A DNA stretch of 64,000 bases from Burkholderia sp. S171 (GTDB lineage: Bacteria > Pseudomonadota > Gammaproteobacteria > Burkholderiales > Burkholderiaceae). The DNA lies in assembly GCF_009766085.1 (NCBI RefSeq), contig NZ_LMUF01000032.1:30525-94524 (forward strand), written 5' to 3'. Under the pieces are notes generated by a model. The model worked only from the letters and a program-made list of their open reading frames with translations. It was not told the origin of the DNA and did not search any database. Shown one piece after another: positions 17,449 through 26,842 of this stretch (its first letter is position 1; every line of letters begins with the position of its first letter). Position numbers and translations under genes: made by a program.

Positions 17449-19785
17449 ATGACGGGCAAAGTCTTTGTGCGTGGTAACCCGCTTCGGCTGTGCCGGATCG
17501 CGACGGCGATACGGACGGGCACAGCGGTGACGATCCTCTGCGCATTGAGTTCCACGGCAATGGGCGCCCCGTCCGGGGGGCAGATCGTGGCCGGGTCGGG
17601 CTCAATCTCGAGCGCCGGTTCCAATACCGCAATCCAGCAAAACAGTAGCCGGCTCATCATTAATTGGAATTCGTTTGGTACCGGCGCAAACGAATCGGTC
17701 ACGTTCAGGCAGCCGGGGAGTGGCGCGATCGCTTTAAATCGGGTCGTCGGACAAAATCCGTCAATACTCCTTGGCGGGCTTTATGCAAACGGCCAGGTTT
17801 TTATTGTCAATTCTAATGGCGTGCTGTTCGGCGCCGGCTCACAGGTCAATGTCGGCGGACTGATCGCCTCCACGCTGAGTCTTTCGAACAACGACTTTTT
17901 CAAGCGGCACTATGCGTTTGCCAACGAGGGGCAGGCGGGGACGGTCGTGAACCAGGGACTCATCCGCACAGCGCCGGGCGGCTATGTTGCCTTGATCGCT
18001 CCCCGCGTGAACAACCAGGGCGCACTCTTTTCACTCGACGGTTTTGCCGCGCTCGCAGCAGGGAATCGCGTCACGGTCACACTCTCGGATCATCGGATGA
18101 TTGGTTTGTCCGTCGACCAGGGCGTGCTGCGTGCGCTGGCCTCGAACAGCGGACTGATCCAGGCTGACGGCGGGCAGGCGTGGCTCGCCGCCGGCTCGGA
18201 GGACACATTGCTGGCGGGCGTCGTGAACAATTCGGGCGTGATCCGCGCGCGCAGTGCGGTCAACCACGATGGCGTGATCAAGCTAGTCGCCGACGGCGGC
18301 ACGGTTGAGGTCGGCGGCACGCTCGATGCATCGGCGCGGCCCGGCGGCAATGGCGGATTCATCGAAACGTCAGGCCCGCGAGTGGACCTGGCGCCCGGCG
18401 CCGATGTCACGACCGCGGCGGCGAATGGAAGCACGGGTAGCTGGCTGATCGCGTCGAATAACTTCACGATCGGGGCGCGTGGCGCTAACGCCAACGCCCG
18501 GGAGTTATCGCGCTTGCTGCAAGGGACCAACATCACGATCGGTGCCGTTTCCAGCGGCTCCGGAACGATCTCGGTCAATCAGGCGCTTGCGTGGACTACG
18601 CCCACCACGCTGTCCTTGCTCGCCGTGAACGGGATTGCGGTAAACGCCCCCATCAGCGCGCAAGCGGGCGGCCTGCGGTTCGGCACCGCCGGCATCGTGA
18701 CCCAGTCAGCGCCGATCACGGCAGCAAGCCTTGCACTGCTCGGCCCGGGCGCGCACTTCCAGCTGGATGACGCGTCGAATCGCATCGGCACGCTGGCGGC
18801 GAATACAGGGTCGATCGTGCTCGCTGACAGCATGCCTCTTGTGGTTGGGACAGTGGGCGACCCGGCCATCGGCATCACGACCACGGGATCGACCACGCTG
18901 AGCGCGCCATCGATCACGCTCGATGCCCCTGTCATCAGCACCGCGACCGGCACCGCGGTCACGCTCGCGGCGGCCTCGAGCTTTGTCAATCATGCGGGCG
19001 CCAACGCGGTTTCGACACCGAATGGCCGCTGGCTGATCTATTCGAACGGACCAGACGCCGATACTTTCGGCGGCCTTCAAAGCGGCAACCTGGCGCTCTG
19101 GGGCAACGCGTTCGCGCCCGCCCCGGATAGCCACGCGGCGGCCTCCAACGGTAATCGCTTTGCGTTCACCACGCTCCAGCAAGCGGTGCTGAGCGCGAAC
19201 ACGATCAGCAAGATCGCGGATACGTCGCGGCCGCTGGCCGCGGGCGATGTCGTGCTCAGCCTGCGCTATGTCGGCGCCCACTATGGCAATGCCTTCACCG
19301 ACAGCGCCATCGTGCATGAGCCGCTTAACTTTGTCGTGGCCAGCAACGGCAGCGGCGCTGCGGCCGCTGCCGGCGACTACGTGGTCACCGTGGACCCGGC
19401 TGGCGGCTGGCCCGCAGGTTACAACGTCGTGACGCAGAGCGGCACGCTGCGGGTGACGGCAGCTTCCCCGCCCAACACGCCGAGTACGTCGACCGGACCC
19501 ACTACACCGACCACGCCCACGACGCCCACGACGCCGACTGCCCCGGTCACACCCATGCCGCCATCGCCACCCATGGCGACCGTAGCCACCCCGGACACAT
19601 CGATCGTCGATTCGGTGCAGACAATCGCAGCCGAAACACTCGACGATGACCGTGCGCGCAGCGCCGCGGCGCTCGCGGTGACGTTCCCGCCGCAGCCACC
19701 GGTCGGACAGACGTCGGGCGACCAGGCGACGGACGCGAGCCGCCTGCCGTCTGACGCGTGGCCCGGCAACCAATGCCGGAAATGA
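17449..19785 (+). CDS. TpsA-type exoprotein with filamentous haemagglutinin N-terminal secretion domain
   Basis: 778 residues. A signal peptide (ending STAMGAPSGG) is followed by a TPS domain at ~40-300: GSGSISSAGSNTAIQQ, INWNSFGTGANESVTF and IVNSNGVLFGAGSQVNVGGLIAST, the last being this family's form of the NPNGI block. The middle is beta-helix-like (repeating short hydrophobic strands), with RWLIYSNGPDADTFGG near 525. Residues ~670-705 are a Pro/Thr linker with TTP repeats. There is no C-terminal toxin domain and no long repeat array, so it is small for the family and resembles an HMW-type adhesin or scaffold. Its TpsB partner overlaps downstream. Confidence 0.9.
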   Translation: MTGKVFVRGNPLRLCRIATAIRTGTAVTILCALSSTAMGAPSGGQIVAGSGSISSAGSNTAIQQNSSRLIINWNSFGTGANESVTFRQPGSGAIALNRVVGQNPSILLGGLYANGQVFIVNSNGVLFGAGSQVNVGGLIASTLSLSNNDFFKRHYAFANEGQAGTVVNQGLIRTAPGGYVALIAPRVNNQGALFSLDGFAALAAGNRVTVTLSDHRMIGLSVDQGVLRALASNSGLIQADGGQAWLAAGSEDTLLAGVVNNSGVIRARSAVNHDGVIKLVADGGTVEVGGTLDASARPGGNGGFIETSGPRVDLAPGADVTTAAANGSTGSWLIASNNFTIGARGANANARELSRLLQGTNITIGAVSSGSGTISVNQALAWTTPTTLSLLAVNGIAVNAPISAQAGGLRFGTAGIVTQSAPITAASLALLGPGAHFQLDDASNRIGTLAANTGSIVLADSMPLVVGTVGDPAIGITTTGSTTLSAPSITLDAPVISTATGTAVTLAAASSFVNHAGANAVSTPNGRWLIYSNGPDADTFGGLQSGNLALWGNAFAPAPDSHAAASNGNRFAFTTLQQAVLSANTISKIADTSRPLAAGDVVLSLRYVGAHYGNAFTDSAIVHEPLNFVVASNGSGAAAAAGDYVVTVDPAGGWPAGYNVVTQSGTLRVTAASPPNTPSTSTGPTTPTTPTTPTTPTAPVTPMPPSPPMATVATPDTSIVDSVQTIAAETLDDDRARSAAALAVTFPPQPPVGQTSGDQATDASRLPSDAWPGNQCRK

Positions 19786-21539
19786 CGGCGGCCAGAGCGC
19801 GCCGCAGTCACCGGCCAGCGACCCGGCAAACGCAGCGGGATCGCAAGCGCCCCGGAAGACGGCCAGCCATCCTGCTTGGCATTCCGTGCGCCGTCCCGCT
19901 CGCGATTTTGCTCGCAACAACATTGCCGGGCGCGCAAGCCCAACTAGTGCCCAATGCTGGAAGCACCTTGCGCGAACAGCAGCAACAACCCGCGCCCACG
20001 CCGCCTCCAGCCACTCTCCAGCTACAGGTCACACCGCCGCCGCCAACGCCCCCCGCGCGGTCGGGTGGCCTTCATTTTGAAGTCGACACGTTCGAGTTGA
20101 CGGGTAATACAGCCTTCGCCGCGCCGATATTACTCGGACTCCTGAAGGATGAGACCGGCCCTGAACGCACGCTCGACGATCTCGATGCAGCCGCCGCGCG
20201 CATCACCGCGTACTACCGCGCGCACGGATACCTTGTCGCGCGCGCGTACGTGCCGCCGCAGGAGATCGACCACCGCGTGGTGCGAATCGCGATTGCCGAA
20301 GGGCACTACGGCAAAGTCACCATCACGAACCAGTCACGCACACGCGACGCGGTGATCGCCCGCTTCGTGGCGCCCGAACGCCTGGGAGACACTATCGATG
20401 AAAACCGGCTGGCCCGGGCGACACTGCTGGTGCAGGACATCACAGGAACCCCGAGCGCCAGCGCAACGGTCTCGCCGGGCAGCGCTCCGGACACATCGGA
20501 CCTGAAGTTGCAGGTGCCGTCCGTGCCGCCGCTCTCCGGCAGCCTGCAGGCAGACAACTACGGCCAGTCGACTACGGGCACGGCACGCGTGATCGGGGCC
20601 GTGCAGTGGAACAATCCGCTTGGACTGGGCGATACACTCGACGCGCGCGTGCTGAGCTCAATTACCGGCCAGACCTACGGCAATATCGGCTACACATTGC
20701 CAATTGGGGGCACCGGCCTCGCGTGGGGACTGGCCTATACGCGTTCGACCTACGTGGTCGGCGGCCAATTCAGCTCACTCGGTGCTCACGGCAGCGCGAA
20801 CGTGGTGTCGACCTACCTGAGCTACCCGCTCCTGCGCTCGGTCACGGCAAATGTGAACGGCACGCTTGGCATCGACCACAAGCTGCTGGCCGACGACCTG
20901 GACACGTTCGGTTCAGCCGACGACAAGACCAGCAACGTTGGGCACCTCGGCGTGTCCGGCAACCTCTCGCTGGCGAGAAGCGTCAGCACGTTCGACACCG
21001 CCGTCCAGCAGGGCAACCTGCGCGTGAAGGACGCGACGCCGCAGGAAAGCGCCGCGCAGACCGCCGGCGCCTTTACCAAATTCGTCTACACCTTCACGCA
21101 CATCGAGATATTGACCAACGCGACCCAACTCTACGTAGGGCTCAGCGGGCAGCTCGCGTCGCGCAACCTGGACTCGTCTGAGCAGATCTCGCTGGGCGGC
21201 CCCTTCGCGGTACGCGCATACGCCACCGGCGACGCCGCGGTGGACGAGGGTTATGTCGCCACGCTCGAATTGCGGCAGGCGCTCACGCAGTCGATCGTGC
21301 CCGCCCTGATCACGCTGATCGGCTTCCTCGATACCGGCGACGGCGAGTTCGCGGCGCACCCGTTTGTGGCGGGATCGAACCATGTGAGGCTGTCCGGCGC
21401 GGGCATTGGCGCATCGATCAGCACACCTGGCAATTATCTGCTGACGGCGTCCTATGCCCATACGCTCGGCTACGTTCCGTCCACTTTTGGCACCGGCCAC
21501 GTGAACCGCGCGTGGCTGACCCTGGCTAAGTCCTTCTGA
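19782..21539 (+). CDS. TpsB outer-membrane transporter (ShlB/FhaC/HecB family)
   Basis: 585 residues from ATG 19782, which overlaps the TpsA stop as ATGA and implies translational coupling; ATG 19773 or GTG 19758 are alternatives. After a basic N-terminus comes a signal core (LAILLATTLPGAQAQ). Residues ~90-170 hold the POTRA region (FEVDTFELTGNTAF, ARAYVPPQEIDHRVVRIAIAEGHYG). The C-terminal ~380 residues alternate as a 16-strand barrel and end in Phe (LTLAKSF), as Omp85-superfamily proteins do. It recognises the TPS domain of the upstream product and moves it across the outer membrane. Confidence 0.92.
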   Translation: MTAARARRSHRPATRQTQRDRKRPGRRPAILLGIPCAVPLAILLATTLPGAQAQLVPNAGSTLREQQQQPAPTPPPATLQLQVTPPPPTPPARSGGLHFEVDTFELTGNTAFAAPILLGLLKDETGPERTLDDLDAAAARITAYYRAHGYLVARAYVPPQEIDHRVVRIAIAEGHYGKVTITNQSRTRDAVIARFVAPERLGDTIDENRLARATLLVQDITGTPSASATVSPGSAPDTSDLKLQVPSVPPLSGSLQADNYGQSTTGTARVIGAVQWNNPLGLGDTLDARVLSSITGQTYGNIGYTLPIGGTGLAWGLAYTRSTYVVGGQFSSLGAHGSANVVSTYLSYPLLRSVTANVNGTLGIDHKLLADDLDTFGSADDKTSNVGHLGVSGNLSLARSVSTFDTAVQQGNLRVKDATPQESAAQTAGAFTKFVYTFTHIEILTNATQLYVGLSGQLASRNLDSSEQISLGGPFAVRAYATGDAAVDEGYVATLELRQALTQSIVPALITLIGFLDTGDGEFAAHPFVAGSNHVRLSGAGIGASISTPGNYLLTASYAHTLGYVPSTFGTGHVNRAWLTLAKSF

Positions 21540-21540
21540 C

Positions 21541-22179
21541 ATGCTCGCAAAATTCTTCCGCATCGTCGTTGCATGCACCGTCCTTGGACTGTGGATGGTT
21601 GCCGCACCGGCGGCCGAGGTCGCGACCGTCACGGCGCTGGTCGGCAGCGTGGCGATCCAGTCCGCCAGCGGCGTCCAGCGGGTAGCGGCCGTCGGCACGG
21701 AGATCGACAACGGCGATACGGTCGAGACCTCGGCCGCGTCTGAAGTGATCATGATCTTTACCGACCATCAGCGCGTGTACCTGAAGGCGGGCACGGTGTT
21801 TCGCGTCGATGACTTTAACTACGCGCCCGGTGACGCATCGCAAAGTCACAGCATCCTGTCGCTCGTGAAAGGCGGCCTGCGCGTGCTGGACGGACTCGTC
21901 GCCACGCAGGGCAAGGGCGAGAACTATCGGTTGAAGACGCCGACCTCCACCATCGGAATTCGGGGGACGGAATATTCGGTGACCGATTGCGGCGACAGCG
22001 TTGCCTGCGAGGGCGACCAGATCGTGGTGTATTCCGGCCAGATCGTGGTGAGCAATGCCGTCGAGAAACGGATTGTTGGCGCCGGCGAGGGCGTGATCGT
22101 GCCAAGCCCGAGGTCGCAGTTCAGGGTAGTGCCGGCGGAACGGGTGAAGCCGGTGGTGCCGTCAGCGGCCTGCCAGTAA
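21541..22179 (+). CDS. FecR-domain periplasmic protein
   Basis: 212 residues. Sec signal (MLAKFFRIVVACTVLGLWMVAAPAA) then a FecR domain: VTALVGSVAIQSASG, VGTEIDNGDTVETSAASEV, FTDHQRVYLKAGTVFRVDDF, and TPTSTIGIRGTEYSV. Classical FecR passes outer-membrane signals to an ECF sigma factor through an N-terminal cytoplasmic tail; this protein has no tail and no sigma factor nearby, so it belongs to the stand-alone secreted FecR group often found beside CHASE2 proteins. Two cysteines (DCGDSVAC) could form a disulfide. It starts 2 bases after the TpsB stop. Confidence 0.88.
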   Translation: MLAKFFRIVVACTVLGLWMVAAPAAEVATVTALVGSVAIQSASGVQRVAAVGTEIDNGDTVETSAASEVIMIFTDHQRVYLKAGTVFRVDDFNYAPGDASQSHSILSLVKGGLRVLDGLVATQGKGENYRLKTPTSTIGIRGTEYSVTDCGDSVACEGDQIVVYSGQIVVSNAVEKRIVGAGEGVIVPSPRSQFRVVPAERVKPVVPSAACQ

Positions 22180-22192
22180 GGGAGAAACCGCA

Positions 22193-24394
22193 ATGGAAGC
22201 CGCCAAGAACGTCCCGCGCATCCCGACATCCATACAACAGTCCACGTTGAGTGTGGACACGCTCGCCAGCTCGCTCATTGCCGTGTTGACCTTGTGCTAC
22301 GCGGTGGGTTACGGAGCGATGATCTTCAGCGGCGGCCTCGCGCCGTGGGCGCAAAACGGTTTGCCGACCGCGCTGATCAGCTGCGTCGTCGTTTCGCTGG
22401 TGGTGGCCTTGACTACGTCGGTACCGTTCATGGTCGGCGGTCCCGATTCAAATGCGGCCGCGTTGCTTGCGGGCCTCGCCGCAGGCGTCGCCATGGATGT
22501 GCGCAACGGTGGAGGCGGCGACCGCGCGGCGCTCGCGTCCGTGCTGGTCACGCTCGCGGTGGCGTCTGTCAGCACCGGTGTCGTGCTGTACGCGCTGGGC
22601 CGCTGGAAGCACGGCAACGCGATCCAGTACATCCCGTTTCCGGTCGTTGGCGGGTTTCTCGCCGGCACGGGTTTCCTGATTGTCGAAGGCGCTTTCCGGA
22701 TCATCACCAATGAGCCGATCACGTTCGCCACGCTGCCGGAGCTGATCCGCCTGCCGTGGATCGAAGTCGCCCCGGCGCTGCTGGTGGCAGTGGGGCTTCT
22801 GGTCGGCACGCGGCTGACAAAGCGCATCGGACTCATGCCGCTGGTCATCGTGCTTGGGATCGTCGTGTTCTACGCGGGCTTGCGCGTGTCCGGCCAAAGC
22901 GTGGACGGTGCACGCCGGATGGGCTTGCTGTTTCACCTCGAGTCGATCCGTAACCTGCGCCTGCCGTTCACGCAGTTGCACGACGCGTGGTTCGCCCCGA
23001 TCTTCGCGCACGCGACTGAAATCCTCGCGGTAGCCGCGGTGTCTGCCATGACGGTGTTGCTGAGCGCGACGGGCATCGGCCTGTCGACTGCGCGTGACAT
23101 CGACTTCAACCAGGAGCTGCGCTCGGCGGGTTTCGCCAATGTGGCGACCGGGCTGGTTGGCGGCATTGTCGGCTATCAGTCGATGAGCCGCACGCTGATG
23201 ATCTGGCGCGCCGGCGTGACCAGTCGTCGTGCCGGCGTGCTGAGCGGGCTCTTTTGCCTGATCGTGGTCGTGGGATTTCCGGGTCTGATCGAGCTGATTC
23301 CAAAGCCCGTGCTGGCGGGTCTGCAGTTGTACCTCGGCAGCGCAATGTTGATCGACTGGCTGTTCAAATCGTTCAAGCGCCTACCCTGGCACGAATACCT
23401 GCTGATTCCATTGATCATGGTGATCATCGGCAGCTATGGCATCGTGGCCGGCGTCGCGTTCGGCGTGGTCGCCGCGAGCCTGCTGTTCGTGGTGCGTTAT
23501 GGCCGTGTCAAATTCATTCGGTCCGAGTTCAATGGGGCCGGGCGGCGCTCGCACGTCGAGCGCACGGTCGAGCAAAACCGGCTTCTTGACCAGCAGGCTG
23601 CGCGGCTCTACGGCGTCGGGCTGCAGGGCTTCCTGTTCTTCGGCACGGCTTATTCCATCCTCACGCATATTCGTTCCCGAATCGAAGCGCCGGGGGCGTC
23701 GGGTGTATCGGGTGTACGTTTCGTGCTGGTCGATTTCAGCCAGGTTCATGGCGTCGACGCGTCGAGCACGGCGAGCTTCGTCCGGCTCGGGCAGGCGTGC
23801 GTGCGCGCAGGTGCGCAACTGGTGCTAACGGGCCTGCCCGCGCCGTTGCAAGTGTGGTTCCGCAAGGGCGGCCTTCCCGCTCAAGGCGCGCGTGAATTCC
23901 ACGATCTCGACACCGGCCTTGAATGGATCGAGGAACGCCTGCTCGAGAACGCGCAGGGCGGCGCGCAAAAGGCCGAGGAGAGCGGGGAGTCGCGCTTGCC
24001 GGAAAGCCTTCGCGGGCTGCTGCCTTATCTCGAGCCTATCGCGCTGAGCGCCGGGGAGTTCCTGTTCCGGCAGGCGGATCCGGGTGATTCGGTGTACTTC
24101 GTAGATTCAGGGCGGGTGACGGTTGCACTCACGCTTGCCGGCGGCAAGACGATACGCCTGCGTAGTTTCGGCGCCGGTACGATCGTAGGCGAGATGGCCG
24201 TGTATACCGGGACGAATCGCAGCGCCGACGTGGTCGCCGATGTCCCCACGGCAGTGCTGCGTTTGCCGTTGGCTACGCTCAAGCGGCTGGAAGCCGACGA
24301 GCCGGCGTTGGCGTCGCAGTTTCACGAGTTTGTGGTAAGGGTGCTCGCGGCGCGGCTTGCGGTGGCGAATGAACAGATCCGCGCAGCATATTGA
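22193..24394 (+). CDS. SulP-family anion transporter with STAS and cyclic nucleotide-binding domains
   Basis: 733 residues. Residues ~20-430 are the SulP/SLC26 membrane domain (VPFMVGGPDSNAAAL, FPVVGGFLAGTGFLI, NVATGLVGGIVGYQSMSRT). Residues ~470-570 are a STAS domain (VLVDFSQVHGVDASS). Residues ~605-725 are a CNB domain; its phosphate-binding cassette reads IVGEMAVYTGTNRSADV, keeping Gly-Glu and the Arg that contacts the cyclic phosphate, so it looks binding-competent. The likely role is a cNMP-gated inner-membrane anion transporter (sulfate, bicarbonate or dicarboxylate are family substrates). It lies between FecR and a cyclase, 13 bases after fecR. Confidence 0.92.
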   Translation: MEAAKNVPRIPTSIQQSTLSVDTLASSLIAVLTLCYAVGYGAMIFSGGLAPWAQNGLPTALISCVVVSLVVALTTSVPFMVGGPDSNAAALLAGLAAGVAMDVRNGGGGDRAALASVLVTLAVASVSTGVVLYALGRWKHGNAIQYIPFPVVGGFLAGTGFLIVEGAFRIITNEPITFATLPELIRLPWIEVAPALLVAVGLLVGTRLTKRIGLMPLVIVLGIVVFYAGLRVSGQSVDGARRMGLLFHLESIRNLRLPFTQLHDAWFAPIFAHATEILAVAAVSAMTVLLSATGIGLSTARDIDFNQELRSAGFANVATGLVGGIVGYQSMSRTLMIWRAGVTSRRAGVLSGLFCLIVVVGFPGLIELIPKPVLAGLQLYLGSAMLIDWLFKSFKRLPWHEYLLIPLIMVIIGSYGIVAGVAFGVVAASLLFVVRYGRVKFIRSEFNGAGRRSHVERTVEQNRLLDQQAARLYGVGLQGFLFFGTAYSILTHIRSRIEAPGASGVSGVRFVLVDFSQVHGVDASSTASFVRLGQACVRAGAQLVLTGLPAPLQVWFRKGGLPAQGAREFHDLDTGLEWIEERLLENAQGGAQKAEESGESRLPESLRGLLPYLEPIALSAGEFLFRQADPGDSVYFVDSGRVTVALTLAGGKTIRLRSFGAGTIVGEMAVYTGTNRSADVVADVPTAVLRLPLATLKRLEADEPALASQFHEFVVRVLAARLAVANEQIRAAY

Positions 24395-26628
24395 GCGAGA
24401 ACCCATTGAAACCCTACGGCTTGCGCTATCTCCTCGGCCTCATCATTACGCTGACCCTGTTGGGCCACGCCTTGCACCGCTACGATGTCCGCTTCATCGA
24501 CTCCCTCGATGGAATGATCTACGACGCGCAAATGCGGCTCTCGATGCCACGCACCATCGACCGCCGCATCGCGATTATCGACATCGACGAAAAGAGCCTG
24601 GCGGAAGTGGGCCGCTGGCCGTGGGACCGCGCCCGCATGGCGGCGCTGGTGAATGCGCTGTTCGAGCGCGAGCGCGTTGCCGTGCTGGGCTTTGACGTCG
24701 TATTCGCTGAGCCCGACGCTAGCTCGGGCCTGGATGTCCTGAAGCGATTGGGCAGCGGCGAACTGCGCGGCAACACGGATTTCCAACAGGCATTGGCGGC
24801 ACTTGCTCCCGCGCTCGACTATGACCAGCGCTTCGCCGACGCCCTGCGAGGCCGCCCGATCGTGCTCGGCTACTACTTCGCCAACCAGGCGCGGAGCACC
24901 GGCGCCATCCCGCCACCCGCCATGCCCTCAACCGCGTTCGGTGTCTACCCGATGACGCTATTCGACTGGAGCAGTCACGGCGGCAACCTGCCGGTGTTCC
25001 AGGCTGCCGCCGGCCGCGGCGGCTTCTTCAACCCGGTCATCGATTTCGATGGCATGGTCCGTCGCGTGCCGCTGATCACCGAATATCACGGCGCCTACTA
25101 TGAGGCTTTGTCGCTGGCCGTCGTCCGCGCGCTATTCGGCGATGCCGCGATTACGCCGGTGTTCGGCGATCCTGCGGACCCCGACTCCAGGCTCACGGGC
25201 ATCGCCTTGCACACGCCGCGAGGCACGATGTCGATTCCCGTTGATTCAAACGGTGCCGCGCTCGTGTCTTATCGCGGATATCAACATAGCTATCCTTATT
25301 ATTCTGCGGCCGACGTGCTGACCGGGCACACGGCGCCGGGTGCGCTGCGCGGCAAGATCGTGCTGATCGGCACCACGGCGCCGGGTCTCGTCGACCAGCG
25401 CTCGACGCCGGTCGGCGAGGTGTTCCCGGGGGTGGAAGTCCACGCCAACCTGATCGGCGGCATGCTGGACGGCACGATCCGGTCGCAACCTATGTTCGCT
25501 GGCACGGCGCAGGCGCTCGTTCTGCTGGTGGTCGGCGTGCTGATGATTTTTGCCTGGCCGTGGCGCAAGCCGACCCACGCGACGCTGCTCACGGTGCTGC
25601 TGGGAGGCGGCGTGGTCGCGGCTTATCTTGCGCTCTGGCGCTACGAGTTGTGGGCGTTACCCGTCGCTTCGCTGCTGCTCGAGATTGGGACGCTGTTCGT
25701 GCTGAACATGTCGTACGGATTTTTTGTCGAGTCTCGCGCCAAGCGCAAGTTCGCCGAACTGTTTGGTCATTACGTACCACCCGAACTGGTCGAGGAGATG
25801 AGCCGGCATCCGGAAAGCTACAGCATGGCCGGGCGCCGCGCGGAACTGACCGTGCTGTTTTGCGACGTGATCGAGTTCACTGCGATCGCCGAGACCCTCG
25901 AACCCGAACAACTCGCAGTCCTGATGAATGACTATCTCGGCACGATGACCGCGGTGATCCGCCAGCATCGCGGTACGCTCGACAAATATATCGGCGACGC
26001 CATCATGGGATTCTGGGGCGCGCCGGTTGAAGACAGCGAGCACGCCCGGCATGCGGTCGAGGCCGCGCTCGGCATGCGCGCGGCACTGATCGATCTGAAT
26101 CAAACGCTCGCCGCGCGAGGCTGGCCGACGCTCCAGGTCGGCATAGGCATCAATACAGGACCGATGACCGTGGGCGACATGGGCTCAACGGTGCGCAAGG
26201 CCTACACGGTGATGGGCGATGCGGTGAACCTGGCGGCGCGGCTCGAAGGCCTGACGCGGCGCTACAAGGTCGATATCATCGTTGGCGAGACGACGCGCGA
26301 GCGCGTACCGGACATCGTGTTTCGCGAAATCGACCGCGTCCGGGTGAAAGGGCGCCTCAGGCCAGTGGCAGTGTTTGAGCCGCGCCTATCCTCCGGTCTC
26401 TGGGCCACCACGGAGGCCGCGCAGAACGGCGAACTTGCGCAATGGCAGGCCGCGCTGCAGCACTATCGCGCGCAGGACTGGGACGCCGCGGAAGGGGCGC
26501 TGGCCGCGCTCATGGAGCGGTATCCCGAGTGCGGCCTGTACGCGGTGTATCGGCAGCGCATTGCAGCGCTGCGGGGGGCGTTGCTGCCCACCGACTGGGA
26601 CGGAGTCAACACGTTCGATACCAAATAG
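24391..26628 (+). CDS. CHASE2-domain class III adenylate cyclase
   Basis: 745 residues from TTG 24391, overlapping the upstream TGA (TTGA); the next ATG would lose the first membrane segment, so TTG is preferred. One N-terminal TM, a periplasmic CHASE2 domain (~30-320, with IAIIDIDEKSLAEVGRWPW), three TMs (~370-440), then a catalytic domain (~480-650). Metal aspartates are in LFCDVIEFT and YIGDAIM; Lys in LDKYIGD and Thr in AYTVMGD match the adenylate-specific pattern; Arg in NLAARLEG is the transition-state residue. It should make cAMP in response to an envelope signal, directly beside a CNB-domain transporter. Confidence 0.92.
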   Translation: MSENPLKPYGLRYLLGLIITLTLLGHALHRYDVRFIDSLDGMIYDAQMRLSMPRTIDRRIAIIDIDEKSLAEVGRWPWDRARMAALVNALFERERVAVLGFDVVFAEPDASSGLDVLKRLGSGELRGNTDFQQALAALAPALDYDQRFADALRGRPIVLGYYFANQARSTGAIPPPAMPSTAFGVYPMTLFDWSSHGGNLPVFQAAAGRGGFFNPVIDFDGMVRRVPLITEYHGAYYEALSLAVVRALFGDAAITPVFGDPADPDSRLTGIALHTPRGTMSIPVDSNGAALVSYRGYQHSYPYYSAADVLTGHTAPGALRGKIVLIGTTAPGLVDQRSTPVGEVFPGVEVHANLIGGMLDGTIRSQPMFAGTAQALVLLVVGVLMIFAWPWRKPTHATLLTVLLGGGVVAAYLALWRYELWALPVASLLLEIGTLFVLNMSYGFFVESRAKRKFAELFGHYVPPELVEEMSRHPESYSMAGRRAELTVLFCDVIEFTAIAETLEPEQLAVLMNDYLGTMTAVIRQHRGTLDKYIGDAIMGFWGAPVEDSEHARHAVEAALGMRAALIDLNQTLAARGWPTLQVGIGINTGPMTVGDMGSTVRKAYTVMGDAVNLAARLEGLTRRYKVDIIVGETTRERVPDIVFREIDRVRVKGRLRPVAVFEPRLSSGLWATTEAAQNGELAQWQAALQHYRAQDWDAAEGALAALMERYPECGLYAVYRQRIAALRGALLPTDWDGVNTFDTK

Positions 26629-26842
26629 GACAATGAGGATCATTACTGTGCGGGCAGATCATGTCCGAGATCACCGAAACCGTCCCGATGCAGGACGCAC
26701 CACGCACGATCAAACACGTGCAACTCGTGGGCGAGAAACAGGCCGACAGAACCAGGCCGACAGAACCGGCTTCAGCAATAACGACGTCGCATGTAATGCC
26801 CGCCGATTGCTCGCATGCACGCCAGCCCAACTCATCGATCTC

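Noticed and set aside
18706..19923. 405-codon minus-strand frame opposite the TpsA end
   Set aside because: Shadow frame created by high GC at third positions; extremely Arg-rich and lacking structure.
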